Part shown: positions 1 to 11,810 of the stretch, in pieces
Layout of the letters: each line of letters opens with the position of its first letter
Numbering within the stretch: position 1 is the first letter of the stretch
Assembly (NCBI GenBank): GCA_963680875.1
Contig: OY804579.1
Span: 39,516,397-39,580,396, forward strand
DNA: 64,000 nt
Origin: Bathymodiolus brooksi
Taxonomy: Eukaryota; Mollusca; Bivalvia; Mytilida; Modiolidae
Direction of reading: 5' to 3'
Notes under the pieces: model-generated
What the model saw: the letters and a program-made list of their open reading frames with translations, nothing else
Databases searched by the model: none
Told to the model about the DNA's origin: nothing
Program-made: the position numbers and the translations under genes

Positions 1-160
1 CTATTTTTCTTCTGGTTCCAGAAATGTATGGTTGTTACTTGAGCAAACAATACAGTCTTCCAAGATAAGGGGAGACATATATGATGAATCTTTGTAGAAG
101 ACTGTACATACATGTACATGTGCATTACATGTACGTACATGTTACAAATCAGTCAAAGTC

Positions 161-299
161 AGAGCCTATCACCACTAAAATTGTGAGTTTGAATACCGTT
201 CATGGTGAGGTGTACTCGATACAACATTAACTTTGTCAGTGACATACAGTAGGTTGGTGGTTTTCTCTGGGTACTCCAGTTTCCTCCACCAATAAAACT
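161..299 (+). mobile_element. SINE family A, 5'-truncated fragment
   Basis: Matches the middle and 3' half of the family consensus seen many times here: CCTATCACCACTAA, a box-B-like GAGTTTGAATACC, GAGGTGTACTCGATACAACA, GTTTTCTCTGGGTACTCC and TTTCCTCCACCAATAAAACT. The rest of 1-834 is AT-rich with no gene signal that I can see. Confidence 0.75.
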
Positions 300-834
300 T
301 CCTGCACTGAAATATGTTGAAAATGGACAAGACTTTATATATAACCCTAATCCATGTAACAAATCATTTAGAACTGAAGTTTCAGAAGAGAAGATTAAGA
401 TGTCCACTAAATCATAATCAAAAAGAATTGTCAATGGTGGTCCTGTTTTTTCCTCGATCACAAAAAATGAGGCATCTTTGTACAGTAGATATATAATTTG
501 CCCAAATTTACGAATAATTTGGACTTGTACTATGAGCATGTTCAGAGGAAAAGATTTGTTAAGTTCCAGCTAACCAGAAACAAGAATTGTCTGGCTACCA
601 TGCTTTTTATTGCATTAAGATGGAAGTAATGCAATTTGGTAGAGGACCTCCCAAACATCACTCCTGCAAAGTTTGGTTCCAATCGGTCTAGTAGTATCAG
701 AGGAGATGATCAAAATGTCAATGTTAACAATGACGACTTAGGACAACGGAAATAAACTGATGACAATATCTCACTAACCACCAGATAATAAAGCTAAAGA
801 AAAAAACTTCTAGATGCTAACATATGAATGTGAA

Positions 835-2163
835 CTACAAAAAGAGAGCATTTATTTTGTCATCTAATGTGAATGGATCATAGGTCAATTTCCATTCCTT
901 ATCTTGAAGTGTGGATACAGTCTCTTCTAGCTTTCTTTCACTAGATCCACATTCTTTTAACCAGTGAAGAAATTCTGGTGGCCATTCTGCATTCTTTGGC
1001 CAATCATTTTCATAAGAAATCTCAACACCATGAAGAATCAAAGATTTCAATTTTCTAGTTTTAGCTATCAGTAATACAGAAGTACTTGACAACGGGAATC
1101 CATAATGCAAAGTTCTAAACTTCGGACATCGTCTTACCATATCCATGATTGCAAGTGGTAAGCGCTTGTCTCCTGCCTCGTTATTCTCCAACAATGAATT
1201 GGTATATTTAAATGTTGTAAGTGTATTAGAGTAACAATCTATTATGTGATCTAAAACTCCTTTAGTAACAATGTTGGCCAGATCATCTAGGATGAGAGAT
1301 TGTAGGGGCATGTACTGAGAAAAGTTTTCTTTTATAACCATTATATATCTCATAACTAGATGCATTTTAAAATTAGGTTGAATTTTCATCACCCTTTTCC
1401 AGACTTCACAATTGATGTCATCTTGTTGCGGAAATGGTAATTCTTCTTCCTGTACGAGTGTTAATTCATTTAATGAATTATTTACTAACTGTAAAAGTAG
1501 ATCAGAAGTCATAAGTTCACGACGAGTTCTTAATTTTTGGAGATTTGGAAAGTTTGTAAACAATGGAAAATCACGCTGCTCAAGATCATCATAAAACAGT
1601 GTACATGAGACTTCTAACTGTGTAATCTTGTGTGCCAAATTTTGATCAACAATAAACTCCAATAGTCCAACATCTTGTTCTACGTGAAATTCATTGTCAC
1701 AATAATTAATTCCCACTGTTTGTAATTTATTACACTTTCTAAGAATGCAGCACACAGATTCAATTGCACAAACATCTAGATCTATTCCAATACTCCCTAC
1801 TTCCCACTCTTGAATCAACCAAAAACCTTTTAAGTTCACACAACAGTCTGATATGGCTTGGAATATATTTAATCCACCATGCCCCACCTCAAAAGCAAAT
1901 TCTACTTTTATATTCTTTATATGTTGACCGTAATATTTAATACAGGATAAAAAGCGTTTTCTTCTCTCTGGTATGAAATATTGGTTTTCCATCAGCTCGT
2001 TCTCGTATACGACAAATGGCCATGATGAAGCTGAAGCAAGGATGCCATCCCAAAATGGGACAGCTATAGATGTTGATATTTTATCCTCCCAAGATAGATA
2101 TGATAATATCTGACCAACAGCTATGCTTGGGAGGTCTAAAACTGACAATAATTTTTCTGCCAT
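835..2163 (-). CDS. F-box protein with LRR-like body, FBXO33/FBXO39-like, single exon
   Basis: A 442-residue open frame without introns. Residues about 5-50 look like an F-box: a leucine/proline-rich start (LDLPSIAVGQILSYLSWEDK) followed by a conserved Trp in the second helix and an SSWPFVVY stretch. The rest is made of irregular Leu-rich segments such as NLQKLRTR, LNELTLV, PLQSLILDDL and KLKSLILHG, as in F-box/LRR proteins. A segment near residues 255-270 (VWKRVMKIQPNFKMHLVM) resembles FBXO33/FBXO39 from memory. By family knowledge such proteins bind SKP1 through the F-box and present substrates to a cullin-RING ubiquitin ligase; the substrate cannot be told. The start is the first Met directly before the F-box. 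A possible AATAAA signal lies at 606-611 on the minus strand. The intact frame beside heavily decayed repeats suggests a live gene. Family is fairly secure, orthology is not. Confidence 0.77.
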   Translation of the reverse strand: MAEKLLSVLDLPSIAVGQILSYLSWEDKISTSIAVPFWDGILASASSWPFVVYENELMENQYFIPERRKRFLSCIKYYGQHIKNIKVEFAFEVGHGGLNIFQAISDCCVNLKGFWLIQEWEVGSIGIDLDVCAIESVCCILRKCNKLQTVGINYCDNEFHVEQDVGLLEFIVDQNLAHKITQLEVSCTLFYDDLEQRDFPLFTNFPNLQKLRTRRELMTSDLLLQLVNNSLNELTLVQEEELPFPQQDDINCEVWKRVMKIQPNFKMHLVMRYIMVIKENFSQYMPLQSLILDDLANIVTKGVLDHIIDCYSNTLTTFKYTNSLLENNEAGDKRLPLAIMDMVRRCPKFRTLHYGFPLSSTSVLLIAKTRKLKSLILHGVEISYENDWPKNAEWPPEFLHWLKECGSSERKLEETVSTLQDKEWKLTYDPFTLDDKINALFL

Positions 2164-2339
2164 CTTCCTTTTTAACCAATTGCTCTGCTAAGCATGTTAA
2201 AAAATCTGTCAATATTTTCTTCAATCATCAACAATGCTTGGTTCCTTGTAAGTCTAAAACTGGCATCATCCTTTATACATAATCTTTCTTTATGGTGAAA
2301 CCCTTCAGAAAAAAAAAAAAAAATAAAAAAAAAATATTA

Positions 2340-2760
2340 ATAAGTAAATATTATATTGAATGTTAATTCAGATCTATACTAACTTCATAAAGTTGTAAGA
2401 GACAGGAACTGCTTACCCTTCATGAGCACCCGAGTTCATGCCCAGTTTTTTGGTGGGGTCTGTGTTGCTCATTTTTTTAGTTTTTTGTGTTGTCTGTTTT
2501 TACATTCTGAGTTCAGTGTTGTGATGTCCGTTACAATTTCTGCACAAAAAACAATGTTTGGTTCGTCTTGACATCCAGTTGTTTGTAGGAGGGCGGGCTC
2601 ATGCCTTATTTACATTATTTGTGTTTGTTTACATATAGTGGCATCCAACGCATATTGTGTTTTGTTTTTGTTTTGTTTTTCTTCTTCTTGTGTACCATAT
2701 GTTGCCAGTTTCTCTAGAATGTCCATATTTTATTGCCACTTCAGTTTTTCTCTAACGTTT
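2340..2760 (+). repeat. Dispersed bivalve-type repeat
   Basis: The stretch with CTGCTTACCCTTCATGAGCA, CCCAGTTTTTTGGTGGGGTC and TTTTTAGTTTTTTGTGTTG strongly resembles a repeat I remember from mussel (Mytilidae) genomes. Only one copy occurs in this window, so the match rests on memory. Upstream, 2164-2340 is the 5' flank of the F-box gene and ends in A-rich simple sequence (2310-2337). Confidence 0.45.
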
Positions 2761-2789
2761 ATTTCAATTGTTTCAATTTGATTAACAGT

Positions 2790-3930
2790 TTAGTAACACT
2801 TATCAATACACTGACTAAAAGTAATAAAGGGCTATGCCGACAAGGAAAAGTAAACAAGTGTATATGTGTGGACGTGGACACAGTATTTTGCTTGACACAG
2901 TAAATTGTTGGACACAATAATATGGAATTTGAATTTGGGCCCCTTTTAGATTTCTTTTTGAAATAAAATATCAATTTTTTTTTTATTGTTCATCAACAAC
3001 TCATACATTATGATCATTTTGTGAACTTCATTCAAATTTTGGAATTCGGCTTTTGTTGTACCCTTTTATTTGAGGTTATCACTGAACTGTAAGAGATAGA
3101 TCAGAGTACCTCTGTCAACATACTACCGAAAGCTCTTTATGCAATCAATGCAAAGAAAATAAAGGGCTACATGTATGCTGTGCAAAGCATGATTATACCA
3201 CTACAGCTTCCGAGCTTGTCGACAAGGGAAAGTTGAACAAGTTTATATCAAAAGCAATCGCAAACACAGTATTTTGCTTGACATAGTAATATGCTGGACT
3301 TATTGTCTATTGGACATTTGTCTTGTTTTACTATTTCAAGTGTCCGAGTGATAAATATGCCTTCCAAATATGTGATATTTTGAAATTTGGGCCATTTTTT
3401 TAACTCATTTGAGAAATAAAATAGCAATTTTTTCTATAATCCATCAATTACCCATAAAGATAATAATTTTGTACAAAACTGCTTTAAAATTAAATGTAAA
3501 ATTAATAAGAAAGTTCAAATTTTGGGATTCGGCTTTTTGATTGAGTTTATCTCCAAAACCATATTTTAAAGAATTAGAAATAAACAATGTAGATGAAATT
3601 TGTCAACATACTACTGAAAACTCTTGACCTAATCAATTCAAAGAATTTCATTGGATGAAAAACAAAAATTCCAAATATGCAAAATTTGAGTCCCTTTTAG
3701 ACCCCTTTCTGAAATAAAATTGCAAAAAAAAATTCTGATTCATTCACTCACCAAAAAACTGCAATAAAATTGGATGCAAAATAAGAAAGTCCAAAATTTG
3801 ATATTCAGCTTTTGTTGGCCCCTTTCGATTGAGTTTATCTCCGAAAACGCAAGAGACAGATGAAATAGTAACCCATAGAAATATTTTCAGAAGCTTTTAG
3901 TGCAATATATTTAAAAAAAAACCTATAAAA
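2790..3930. repeat. Diverged tandem duplication, AT-rich
   Basis: The phrase AAATTTTGGAATTCGGCTTTT recurs in altered form near 3034, 3515 and 3792. The phrase AGTATTTTGCTTGACA(C/T)AGTAA recurs at 2882 and 3269, and GTCAACATACTAC(C/T)GAAA at 3114 and 3601. Spacing varies from about 280 to 490 bp, so this is an old, decayed tandem array. No coding signal. Confidence 0.6.
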
Positions 3931-4147
3931 ATTGGAGTTATTACTGGTCTGTAATTATATATATTGTAGGCTTATTTCTTGTCTTCCTTGTTTTTAGAAA
4001 TTGGTGTGAGAATAGTAGTTTTCCAGTCATTCAGTAAAAGTACATCTGAAAGGGATTTATTGAAGAGTAAGCTTAATGGATAGTACTGCGGACTTCATAA
4101 AGAACTTTCAGTTGAATACCGTCGGGACCAGCTGACTTATCAGCGTT

Positions 4148-5408
4148 ACAGGACGAAACGTCCATAGTCGTTTCGGCCATAGTACCAGTTCGGCCACACT
4201 TTATAAAGATGTTTCGGCCATGGTTTTATTTATAACAAAATATGAATAAAAGAATGAAAATGGTCAAATCATAATTACTACTTATTTATCAAATGTTAAT
4301 ATAAATTGCAATTAATTAAATTCAATTGGAGACATTTCATGATTATATTTGATAATTAGTATTTTGATGTACATTTTTCAATAACTTAATGCAATCGCAT
4401 AGTCGTAACGCATGAAAGCGATACAACAAATATCCAAGCTCAAAGCAAGCCAAGTTGAAAGTGGTTGAAGTATTTTGAGAAAAATGCAAAGAAAATACAA
4501 GCTTAATGGGAAGTTCTTTATAGTACCAACGTTTTGATATGAAAGGAACTCAAAAATGAACTCCAGTCTCATAATCAATTTGTACATTCACCATGGTGTT
4601 TCTATGCTCTATGTATGACCAGGAAGTGAAACCCAAGACAGCATGCATGCTTTACAGTGTGTCTGTACATGTGATGCTTGTGACAATTGGCAACATCGCC
4701 TTTGCAATACAGGTAAGCTTCATTATTAAACAATTTATTACATTTTCAATGTGTCTTCTTAGTAAAGGAAAAGTAAATATTTCTGAAAGGTTGTTATGTT
4801 TAATTTTACGGTATAATACATGTATATTATTTTTTTATATGAATATGAACTTATGAATATTTTCATATTTTGTAAACTGACTTAGCTATTCCTGTTAATC
4901 ATAATTCGTAATGTTCTATTTATAACATTATTTGATTTCAAACTTTCAATATTGTTTAAAAGAAATGCTTTTTAATTAATGTAAACCTCCAAATATTATG
5001 TGTTCGGACAGAAGAGCAAATGCTTTCAACGATAGTTGCTGGTTTCATGAACATTGAGATAGTCGAGTTCTTCTATCAAAATTATATGATTATCAATTAT
5101 ATTTCTTATTTTTTAAATATTGCAGGAATTACCCAAGACATATACAGGAGACTAGCCAATATGATATGCGTATGTGTATTACCATGATTACTATAAAAAA
5201 TAATTCCCCTAAGAATCCATACAAAAGTACAGGTTACGACACTCAGTTTCTTCATCCATACTTATGACAAATCTTACAATTCAATCTAGAGAAACTCCCT
5301 CTTCAAACAGTTAAATATAAACTATGGCCGAAATGGTTTGTGGACGAAACGTACTATGGCGTAACCGGAGTGTGGACGAAAGTTTGTTGAAACGTCCCGA
5401 AAGCCTCA
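4148..5408. mobile_element. TIR DNA element A (1.26 kb), subterminal 'TTTCGGCCATAG' repeats
   Basis: The left end carries ACGAAACGTCCATAGTCGTT, GTTTCGGCCAT, GTTCGGCCACAC and GTTTCGGCCATGG. The right end carries the inverse set (ATGGCCGAAATGG, GTGGACGAAACGTACTATGG, GTGTGGACGAAAG). Flanking 8-mers TCAGCGTT (4140-4147) and TCAGTGTT (5409-5416) are a target duplication with one substitution. It contains an exon-like pair at 4593-4712 and 5127-5153. No transposase is visible, so it is non-autonomous. Confidence 0.72.
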
Positions 5409-5637
5409 TCAGTGTTCAACTTAGCTGCGGAACCGTAACCCTTTATGGTCCTTTCCCCCCCCTTTTTTTTTGGCGGACCATAACGAAATAACCACACAAG
5501 GTAACACGCATTTGCAACCGATCATCAAATGGCCCATCGAAAGTTCCGACTTAAATCTTGTCGCAATTCCGCCAATTTTTATATAGGTAAAATCCATAGC
5601 CCTATGGTCCGCCAAAAAAAAAAAAGGACCATACAGG

Positions 5638-6722
5638 GGAAACAAGACAGTTCGGCACCAAGACATTTCGGCACCCGTTGAAAAAGACAGTTCGGCATCA
5701 AGAAAGTTCGGTATCAGGACAAATCGGCACCGCAATTCCTTTCAAACAAACGTGATTACCTTTTCTAAAATAAAATCAACGAAAGTTAAAAAAAACCCAA
5801 AACATCAATGATCGTTTAAATGCAATCAAAACATAATTTATTTAAATATTCTTTAAAAGAAGCCATTATTAACTCTCTTAATTAAGATCAAAAGCAGTGA
5901 TCAAATGTTTACAGCTTGTGTTTGCATTGGTGATTGTTTGATATTTAAACATATAATGAAAAGGAAATTACTGTGTATGGATTTTTATTGTTTTTAGAAT
6001 CTATAATAAAATACCACTTCCTAAAGTGTGTGCAAGCCATATTGAGAAAATTTTGAATAAAAGCCCAGAAACATGATAAAATGGATGGGGCAAAAAAACT
6101 TCTTTCAATTTCACAATGTCAGATGACAGTTGTATAGTGTAACAGTACATGTATTGTCTGCTCTCGGAGGAAGCACTCCAGCTTTTGATAATTAGTATTG
6201 TAACATTTGGAAACTCACTGTAAATACGAATAAGACAAAAAATTGTAGTGTTTAGCAAAAAGAAATATAAAACTAATGTTGTTTTAAAATATATGGTCAG
6301 GCTATAGATTTACAAGATTCGTACTCATACCTAGGGGTTATATTTAATTATAATAGAAATTTTTGTACAGCTCGAAAGAAATTGTTAGATCAGGCAAATA
6401 AAGCATTACGTATATGATCAGTGTAAACTATGACAACGAGGACAGTTTCTTTTGTAGCATCCGAGATATACTTGTACTGTATGATCTATCATCTATAACA
6501 GACTTACAAGCAAATTTACCATCAAAAATCAGCTGGAAAAAACTTGTAAGAAAGGAAGTTTAAAAAATTCTGGTTGAAAAGACTCAAGAATGTTGCCACT
6601 GCCAAGACTACTTAAAAAAAAACCACAAGTGCCGATTTGTCTAATTGGGGTGCCGAATTGTCTTGGTACTGAAATGTCTCACACAGGTGCTGATTTGTCC
6701 CGGTGCGAAGTGTCTAGCATTC
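5638..6722. mobile_element. TIR element C nested in element B, subterminal 'TTCGGCACCAAGACA' repeats
   Basis: The left array has repeated units such as AGACAGTTCGGCACCAAGAC and AGTTCGGTATCAGGACAAAT; the right array has the inverse (GGTGCCGAATTGTCTTGGTA, GTGCTGATTTGTCCCGGTGC). Perfect 9-bp duplication CCATACAGG at 5629-5637 and 6723-6731. The body is AT-rich and includes a LINE fragment at 6292-6590. Confidence 0.82.
6292..6590 (+). pseudogene. Second LINE reverse transcriptase fragment (thumb region) inside a TIR element
   Basis: The frame around 6296-6415 reads GQAIDLQDSYSYLGVIFNYN followed by KKLLDQANKALR, the usual post-catalytic YLG...QA.KAL pattern of LINE reverse transcriptases, then a stop at 6416-6418. 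A shifted frame continues with DLSSITDLQANLPSKISWKK. It lies within element C (5638-6722), so either C carries it as cargo or the LINE scrap was there before. Confidence 0.6.
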
Positions 6723-7769
6723 CCATACAGGCTACGGTTCCGCAGCTGTGTTCAACTTGGACAATTTCTTCAACATCTCATTCTCATTTGGAGTTACAAG
6801 TGATTCAGTTAATAAAGAAGTCATGTCTTTCATCTCTAATAGTAATAATTCTTTGTGACATTTGAAGACTAAATAACAGATAAGAACTAAATAAAGAAGT
6901 GATTTACCGTTAGTTCTAAAAATAAAATAAAAACTACAAAAAGCCTAAAGCATACCTGTTAACCCTCCCCCTTTTCGTGGGAGTCTCCCGCGTAAGAGCC
7001 TTATCTCCCGCATGGACTGGGTCTCGTACGCGGGAGACATTAATCTCCCGCACACACCTTTTCCTTCCGCACGATCTCCCCCCAACAAAAAAATCAAGTA
7101 CAATAAAATCTTGACCTACATTTTGCGATCAATATTTCTGGAAATTCCCCATTTGGAACTCCCGCACTGATGAAAAACGCTGAGAGATACGAATGGTAAA
7201 GGTGTTTAAATGATATCCGGTTATTGATCTGTTTGACACCTTTACAGGTAAATTGGGTCATGGAGATTAATTAAGGTATTGATGATTATATAACAATTAT
7301 CCACTGATTGACAGTTAATTAGGGATAAGGAAGTGGGTTTGTGGCACATGCTTAGATGATTAGAAGTGTGATAGCGGCAATTAAAAATAGTTATAAACCG
7401 TTGTGCAAACAGGAGTCGGACAACCTTTGATGCTGAGGAAAACTTCTTATTTCGATCAAACGTGCAATGAATTCATCTCGGATTGAGTTGTTATGGCTTG
7501 TTTGGGACCAAAGCCGATCAAAGTTTTATTTAAGGACTAAGTTCCAGGATGGAATTGATGAACCACAAAAATGCCAAAACGTATGCTATCACCCAACGCA
7601 CCAGCAGCAAAGTGACTTTTTAATTTTAGTGCTCTATGACTTTATTGTTCAGAGCATTCTGTCTTCATTGTTATTGCTTTGTTATAACCTTATGATTATG
7701 AATGATTATGAATAAATTATAAATACAGTTTTTATCCTTCATTCATCATATGAAACACTACTAATAAGG

Positions 7770-9421
7770 AATCCGGGTCGTTTCGCCCCGATGACCTGTT
7801 CGCCCCGGGTCGTTTCGCCCCGGAAAGTGAGTCGATTCGCCCCGAAAAATGAGTCGATTCGCCCCACTTAATTGCTATTATATTATAATAGATGAAGTCT
7901 TTTTCGACAATTTTTTGATAATCATTTATTTATTAGCATCGTGTTGTGGGTTTTCGTACTATTATAGATTTTCCGATATAGCGATTAGCAGTGTTAACCC
8001 TTCATTCATATGACGATTGGAATTTTCAAAGAATGGCTAGTTAAATATTTCTTTGTACATAAGATTGTTTTTAAAGCCATTCTTGTATTTTAATACACTT
8101 TCGATTATCTGGCAACTTTTGCTGTCAGTAATGCGTGCGATGTGGAAATCAAAATAAAATGGATTATACGAAAACACATGACATACGCATACGAAAACGC
8201 ATACCGTGACGATAGTTGTATGCAAAAAAAAAATCATTCATTTTGGTCTACTTTAAATATTTATTTCAAGTTTCAAGTTTTTATTAATAAGAAAAATCAA
8301 TCAACAACTGACTTATTTTATTCAAAATCAAACTACATGTAGTTAAATTCAAATTTTGTAGAGAGTTGTGAATAAATTTTTGCCAAGATCTGTGTCCATC
8401 AATAAATGGGTGATTTTCAAAAAAATGAAGACTTTTCATTTTCAGAGAATAATTTGAATATTAAATGATATGAAAGAAAGGTAAATATCTTGAAACATTA
8501 GACTGGATGAATATGATAGTTGTAAAATTGGGCTTGCATAAGGAGAAACACAAAAATTGTCAGGAGTGTAACATTTTATCTTAGTTGTATAGTACTATGA
8601 TGTATGCTTTAATAGTTCACAATTTTCTTTATTTTCCAAAAGCTCCAGACCCAATCAAAGAAAAAAGTTGGAAATAGCTCTGATATACGACATATCATAG
8701 CTAGGAAATCAAAATAACTAATGTCAGGAGTGTGACGCTTTTAATAAGCATATCTTTTAAATAAAATAGTAAAAAAACCATGCTTCTACAAACTTCCACA
8801 ATGTTTTCAATTTAATTACATATAAACAATAAGTAATAATTATAGTATTTTTGTATATTGCACGACACCTTTCTCATAATAAGTGATGATAAAGGGTTAT
8901 ATTTTCTTAAAACATGTCAAAATATGGATTTTTTTTCTAAATGAAAAATTGATGTATGTTGCTTTAGATAAACAGAATACTAACTTTAATATATCTTGCC
9001 TTTCATAAAACATTTTCATTCTTATGATGATAGCATTTTTGAAAATTTATCAATAATTTTTCATTCAACAGTAATATGTCACACTCCTGACATAAAAACA
9101 TTAAATGTGGATTACAAAATACAACGAAACTCTCCTTCATATGATAATTTCTCGGATATTTAACAATAATAAATATCAGATTTCGTATGGTTTTACAGGG
9201 AATTCATAGATAAAGTGCACACAATACTCTGTGGTTCTTATGTCCTTTGCAAAGGTTAAAATATGTCATTAATTGTTTTTTTTTAAAGCACTATTAATAA
9301 ATCGGGGCGAAACGACCCGGGGCAAACGGGAATAGGGGCGAAACGACTCAGGGGACGAACGGGATTCGGGGCGAAACGACTCAGGGGGCGAACGGGATTC
9401 GGGGCGAAACGACCCGGTACC
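7770..9421. mobile_element. TIR element D (1.65 kb), 'GTCGTTTCGCCCC' arrays
   Basis: Perfect 9-bp duplication CTAATAAGG at 7761-7769 and 9422-9430. Shared inner terminus CCGGGTCGTTTCGCCCCGA on both arms, extended by direct repeats of GTTCGCCCC/GTCGTTTCGCCCC (left to about 7865, right from about 9300). The body is AT-rich without a transposase and holds three copies of TGTCAGGAGTGTRACA (8558, 8722 and, inverted, 9077). Confidence 0.88.
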
Positions 9422-9428
9422 CTAATAA

Positions 9429-9798
9429 GGCCAAATAAAAAAATATGTGTGTTTACGGTCACCCGACCTACCCTAATTTTTGCTAGCGACCCTATGCATT
9501 TTTACACAGAATTCGGATAACCATTTTTGATGTTTAACCAGCAGCAATGTTTTATTTATTCAACTGCTAGCTTTTTGTCGAAATTGAGAGCAAAGAAGGT
9601 AGAAAAACTGCATAATTCGTCATTTTACCGGAATTTTCGAAAATTAAATACCGGAATCGGATTCCGGAACCGGGAACGACTATTTCCGGTTTTGTCGATA
9701 ATAAAAAAAAAAAAAATAAAAAAAAATTAATCCCGACCGACCGACCCTAGATTTTTTTGACATGTGACAGTAAACACACATATATTTTTTTTTTGGCC
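9429..9798. mobile_element. Harbinger-like MITE O
   Basis: Ends are inverted copies beginning GGCCAAATAAAAAAATATGT on the left and the equivalent GGCCAAAAAA...TATGTGTGTTTAC on the right, both followed inwards by TTTACGGTCAC/TTTACTGTCAC and by CGACCGACC-type units. Flanked by TAA (9426-9428, 9799-9801), a three-base target site as in PIF/Harbinger elements. No coding capacity (370 bp). Confidence 0.7.
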
Positions 9799-10507
9799 TA
9801 AGACAGAAATGTAAACAATATATATTGAAATGGGATGCAGTTGGTTCAATACTGAAACAAACAAAAAGAAAACATCAATTTAACAATAAAAACATGCATC
9901 AAATACGTCGATAAAAAATCTCCAGTTATGAGACCAAATCTCCAGCCAAAAATTTACAAATCTCCAGTTGTAGCATAGCAACTCTATCACATCATCGACA
10001 CATGTATGCAACTACAAGGTACAATTTTGTGCGTTTAAAGGCGACGCACAAAATCTCCCCTTTAGAAGAGTTGGTAGGGGGGAGATCTCCCCCCTATCAC
10101 TATCAGTTCCCAAGAGGTTAACAAGTATGCTAAAGCCAGTAAAGGGGGGGGGGTCCTTTACTCAATTGCCTGTGGCAATAAGAAGAAGTTTCAATCGTCT
10201 GAGTCTCAGAGCCAAATAGATAAATTTCATGTTTAAATTTGAATTAAGAAAGAGTCTTTAGAAATTGAGGACTGGCATGTATACATTCGAACAAATTCAA
10301 GACTTACTAGCTGTATAAATTTAGCCGAACAACACACCAAACGGATATTCTTACACAACAAAATAGTGCAAAATCTTTCATCTGAACTGATTGAAATATA
10401 TCACTTCAAGATATTTATCGATTAACAAAATTTGATGAATATAAAGATATTAGTAAACCGCTTTGCTACAAAAGCGTGAGATATCGCGCTGTACATATTG
10501 CGGATGA

Positions 10508-11810
10508 GAATGCCAGACAACTCGGCCCGCGGACAACTCGGACCGAGACAAGTCGGCCCGTAAGCGAGGAAAAGTCGGCCCGTATGTTAAGACAACTCGG
10601 ACCGTATTATTGTTTTATAATATTGTTCAATATTTATATGTGTATAATTATTGATTTATTTAAAAAAACAATTATTATCTTTTAGTGAAAATGAATTATT
10701 TATTAAATGATAATATCAAGTGACCAAAAATGTGATTAGGACGTGATTTTGTTCTCATAACATGGTCTATTACGTATCATTTACAGGAATAGAATTAATA
10801 CATACATTATGAAAAATTAAAAATAAATAATTTAAGAAAAAAATATTTACAGCTTATAAATTATGAAATTTCATATAAACATTATGTATTATTTTTGTTT
10901 GTATGAGCTTCATAGTTGTTGGAAAAGTTGCAAATGGGTGCCATTAAACAAAACATAAATTAAAAAAAATTTATGTAATATAAAATTGTCTTAGATAAAT
11001 AAAAAAAAAAAATTAACTGTTAACAGGATTTTGTCAAAATTGGGTTTTGCTGTCCATTCAAAGTTTAATTTTTTATACATTGTATTTTCGCGGCTACATA
11101 ATTTCTTTTAAATACATATGCCTGTCAAATTATTTTTAGTTGCTGAAGTATTAAAATATTTTTAATTATTTATTTAAAATTCGGTTCATTCATTTTCTAA
11201 TTCTATTTTTGTTTTGAAAATCATTTTATCCACATCTAGGATTTTTTGTTGGAAAGTTCAATCGAACAGATCATCAGTTGAAACATTAGTTATTGTCATT
11301 ATAATTAACTCATGAATGTTTTATTACCAATTTAATACACACCTACTAATGGGGTATATTTGTTGACAAATAGCAACGACCAGATGGTCACTATTGCTCA
11401 ATTACACAGACAGGAAACACAAAAATTATGTACAAATAAAAATCACTCATAACAACATAATGAGTAAATAACCAATCAAAATATAGACACTTCCGAATGT
11501 TTTGGTGTAACATTTGTAAAAATCTATCCAGAAATGACTTCACAATAATTTTTTGAAAAAAATATGGTTTTGGTTGATTATATAGGGATTATTTTTTACA
11601 TTTCCCAATACTGTTGACAGATGTCAGACTGTATCTTTATGATTTCCGTCAATTTTATTAAAAAAATAAGTAAGACAACAATAATTATTGATGGTCCGAG
11701 TAGTCTTAACATACGGGCCGACTAGTCCTCGCTTACGGGCCGACTTGTCCTCACTTACGGGCCGACTTGTCTCGGTCCGAGTTGTCCGCGGGCCGAGTTG
11801 TCTGGTACCC
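10508..11810. mobile_element. TIR element E (1.3 kb), 'GACAACTCGGCCCG' arrays, immediately upstream of ATP5MF
   Basis: Perfect 8-bp duplication GCGGATGA at 10500-10507 and 11811-11818. Arms of about 100 bp: GCCAGACAACTCGGCCCGCG then repeats of AGTCGGCCCGTAAGCGAGGA (left) and the inverse on the right ending GTTGTCTGGTACCC. The body is AT-rich and non-coding. Its right end is 93 bp before the ATP5MF start codon, so it may lie in that gene's promoter or 5' UTR. Confidence 0.88.

Larger units (their letters stand above)
5421..6747. mobile_element. TIR element B (TAGCTGCGG family MITE), interrupted by element C
   Basis: Ends are (T)TAGCTGCGGAACCGTAACC on the left and GGCTACGGTTCCGCAGCT on the right. 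Flanked by a perfect 9-bp duplication GTGTTCAAC (5412-5420 and 6748-6756). Without the insert at 5638-6722 plus one duplication, the element would be about 230 bp with two arms holding TATGGTCC and GGCGGACCATA around A/T-rich tracts. Same family as the element at 15066-15871. Confidence 0.85.
3935..6870 (-). pseudogene. LINE reverse transcriptase remnant split by nested DNA-element insertions
   Basis: On the minus strand 6870-6757 encodes a helix-like run ending EMLKKLSKLNT, and 4147-3935 continues with DKSAGPDGI, then after small frame changes FNKSLSDVLLLNDWKTTILT and NYRPVIT. This is the classic N-terminal part of a LINE reverse transcriptase domain (PGPDGI, DW..., NYRP). Removing 4148-6755 rejoins the frame exactly at the point where the target duplications of two TIR elements sit, so the retrotransposon was present first and was then hit by DNA elements. 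Several stops and indels show it is dead. Confidence 0.8.
6951..10129. mobile_element. TIR element N with 'CTCCCGC' subterminal repeats, host to elements D and O
   Basis: Inverted ends CATACCTGTTAACC (left) and GGTTAACAAGTATG (right), flanked by CTAAAG at 6945-6950 and 10130-10135. Inside the left end GGGAGTCTCCCGCG, ATCTCCCGCATGG and CGCGGGAGACATTAATCTCC repeat; inside the right end AATCTCCAG repeats and a GGGGGGAGATCTCCCCCC palindrome occurs. 7467-7715 is open but shows no recognisable protein. Elements D and O sit within it. Confidence 0.65.

Noticed and set aside
7467..7715. 82-residue frame inside element N
   Set aside because: No recognisable motif, no splice context and a composition like surrounding AT-rich DNA.
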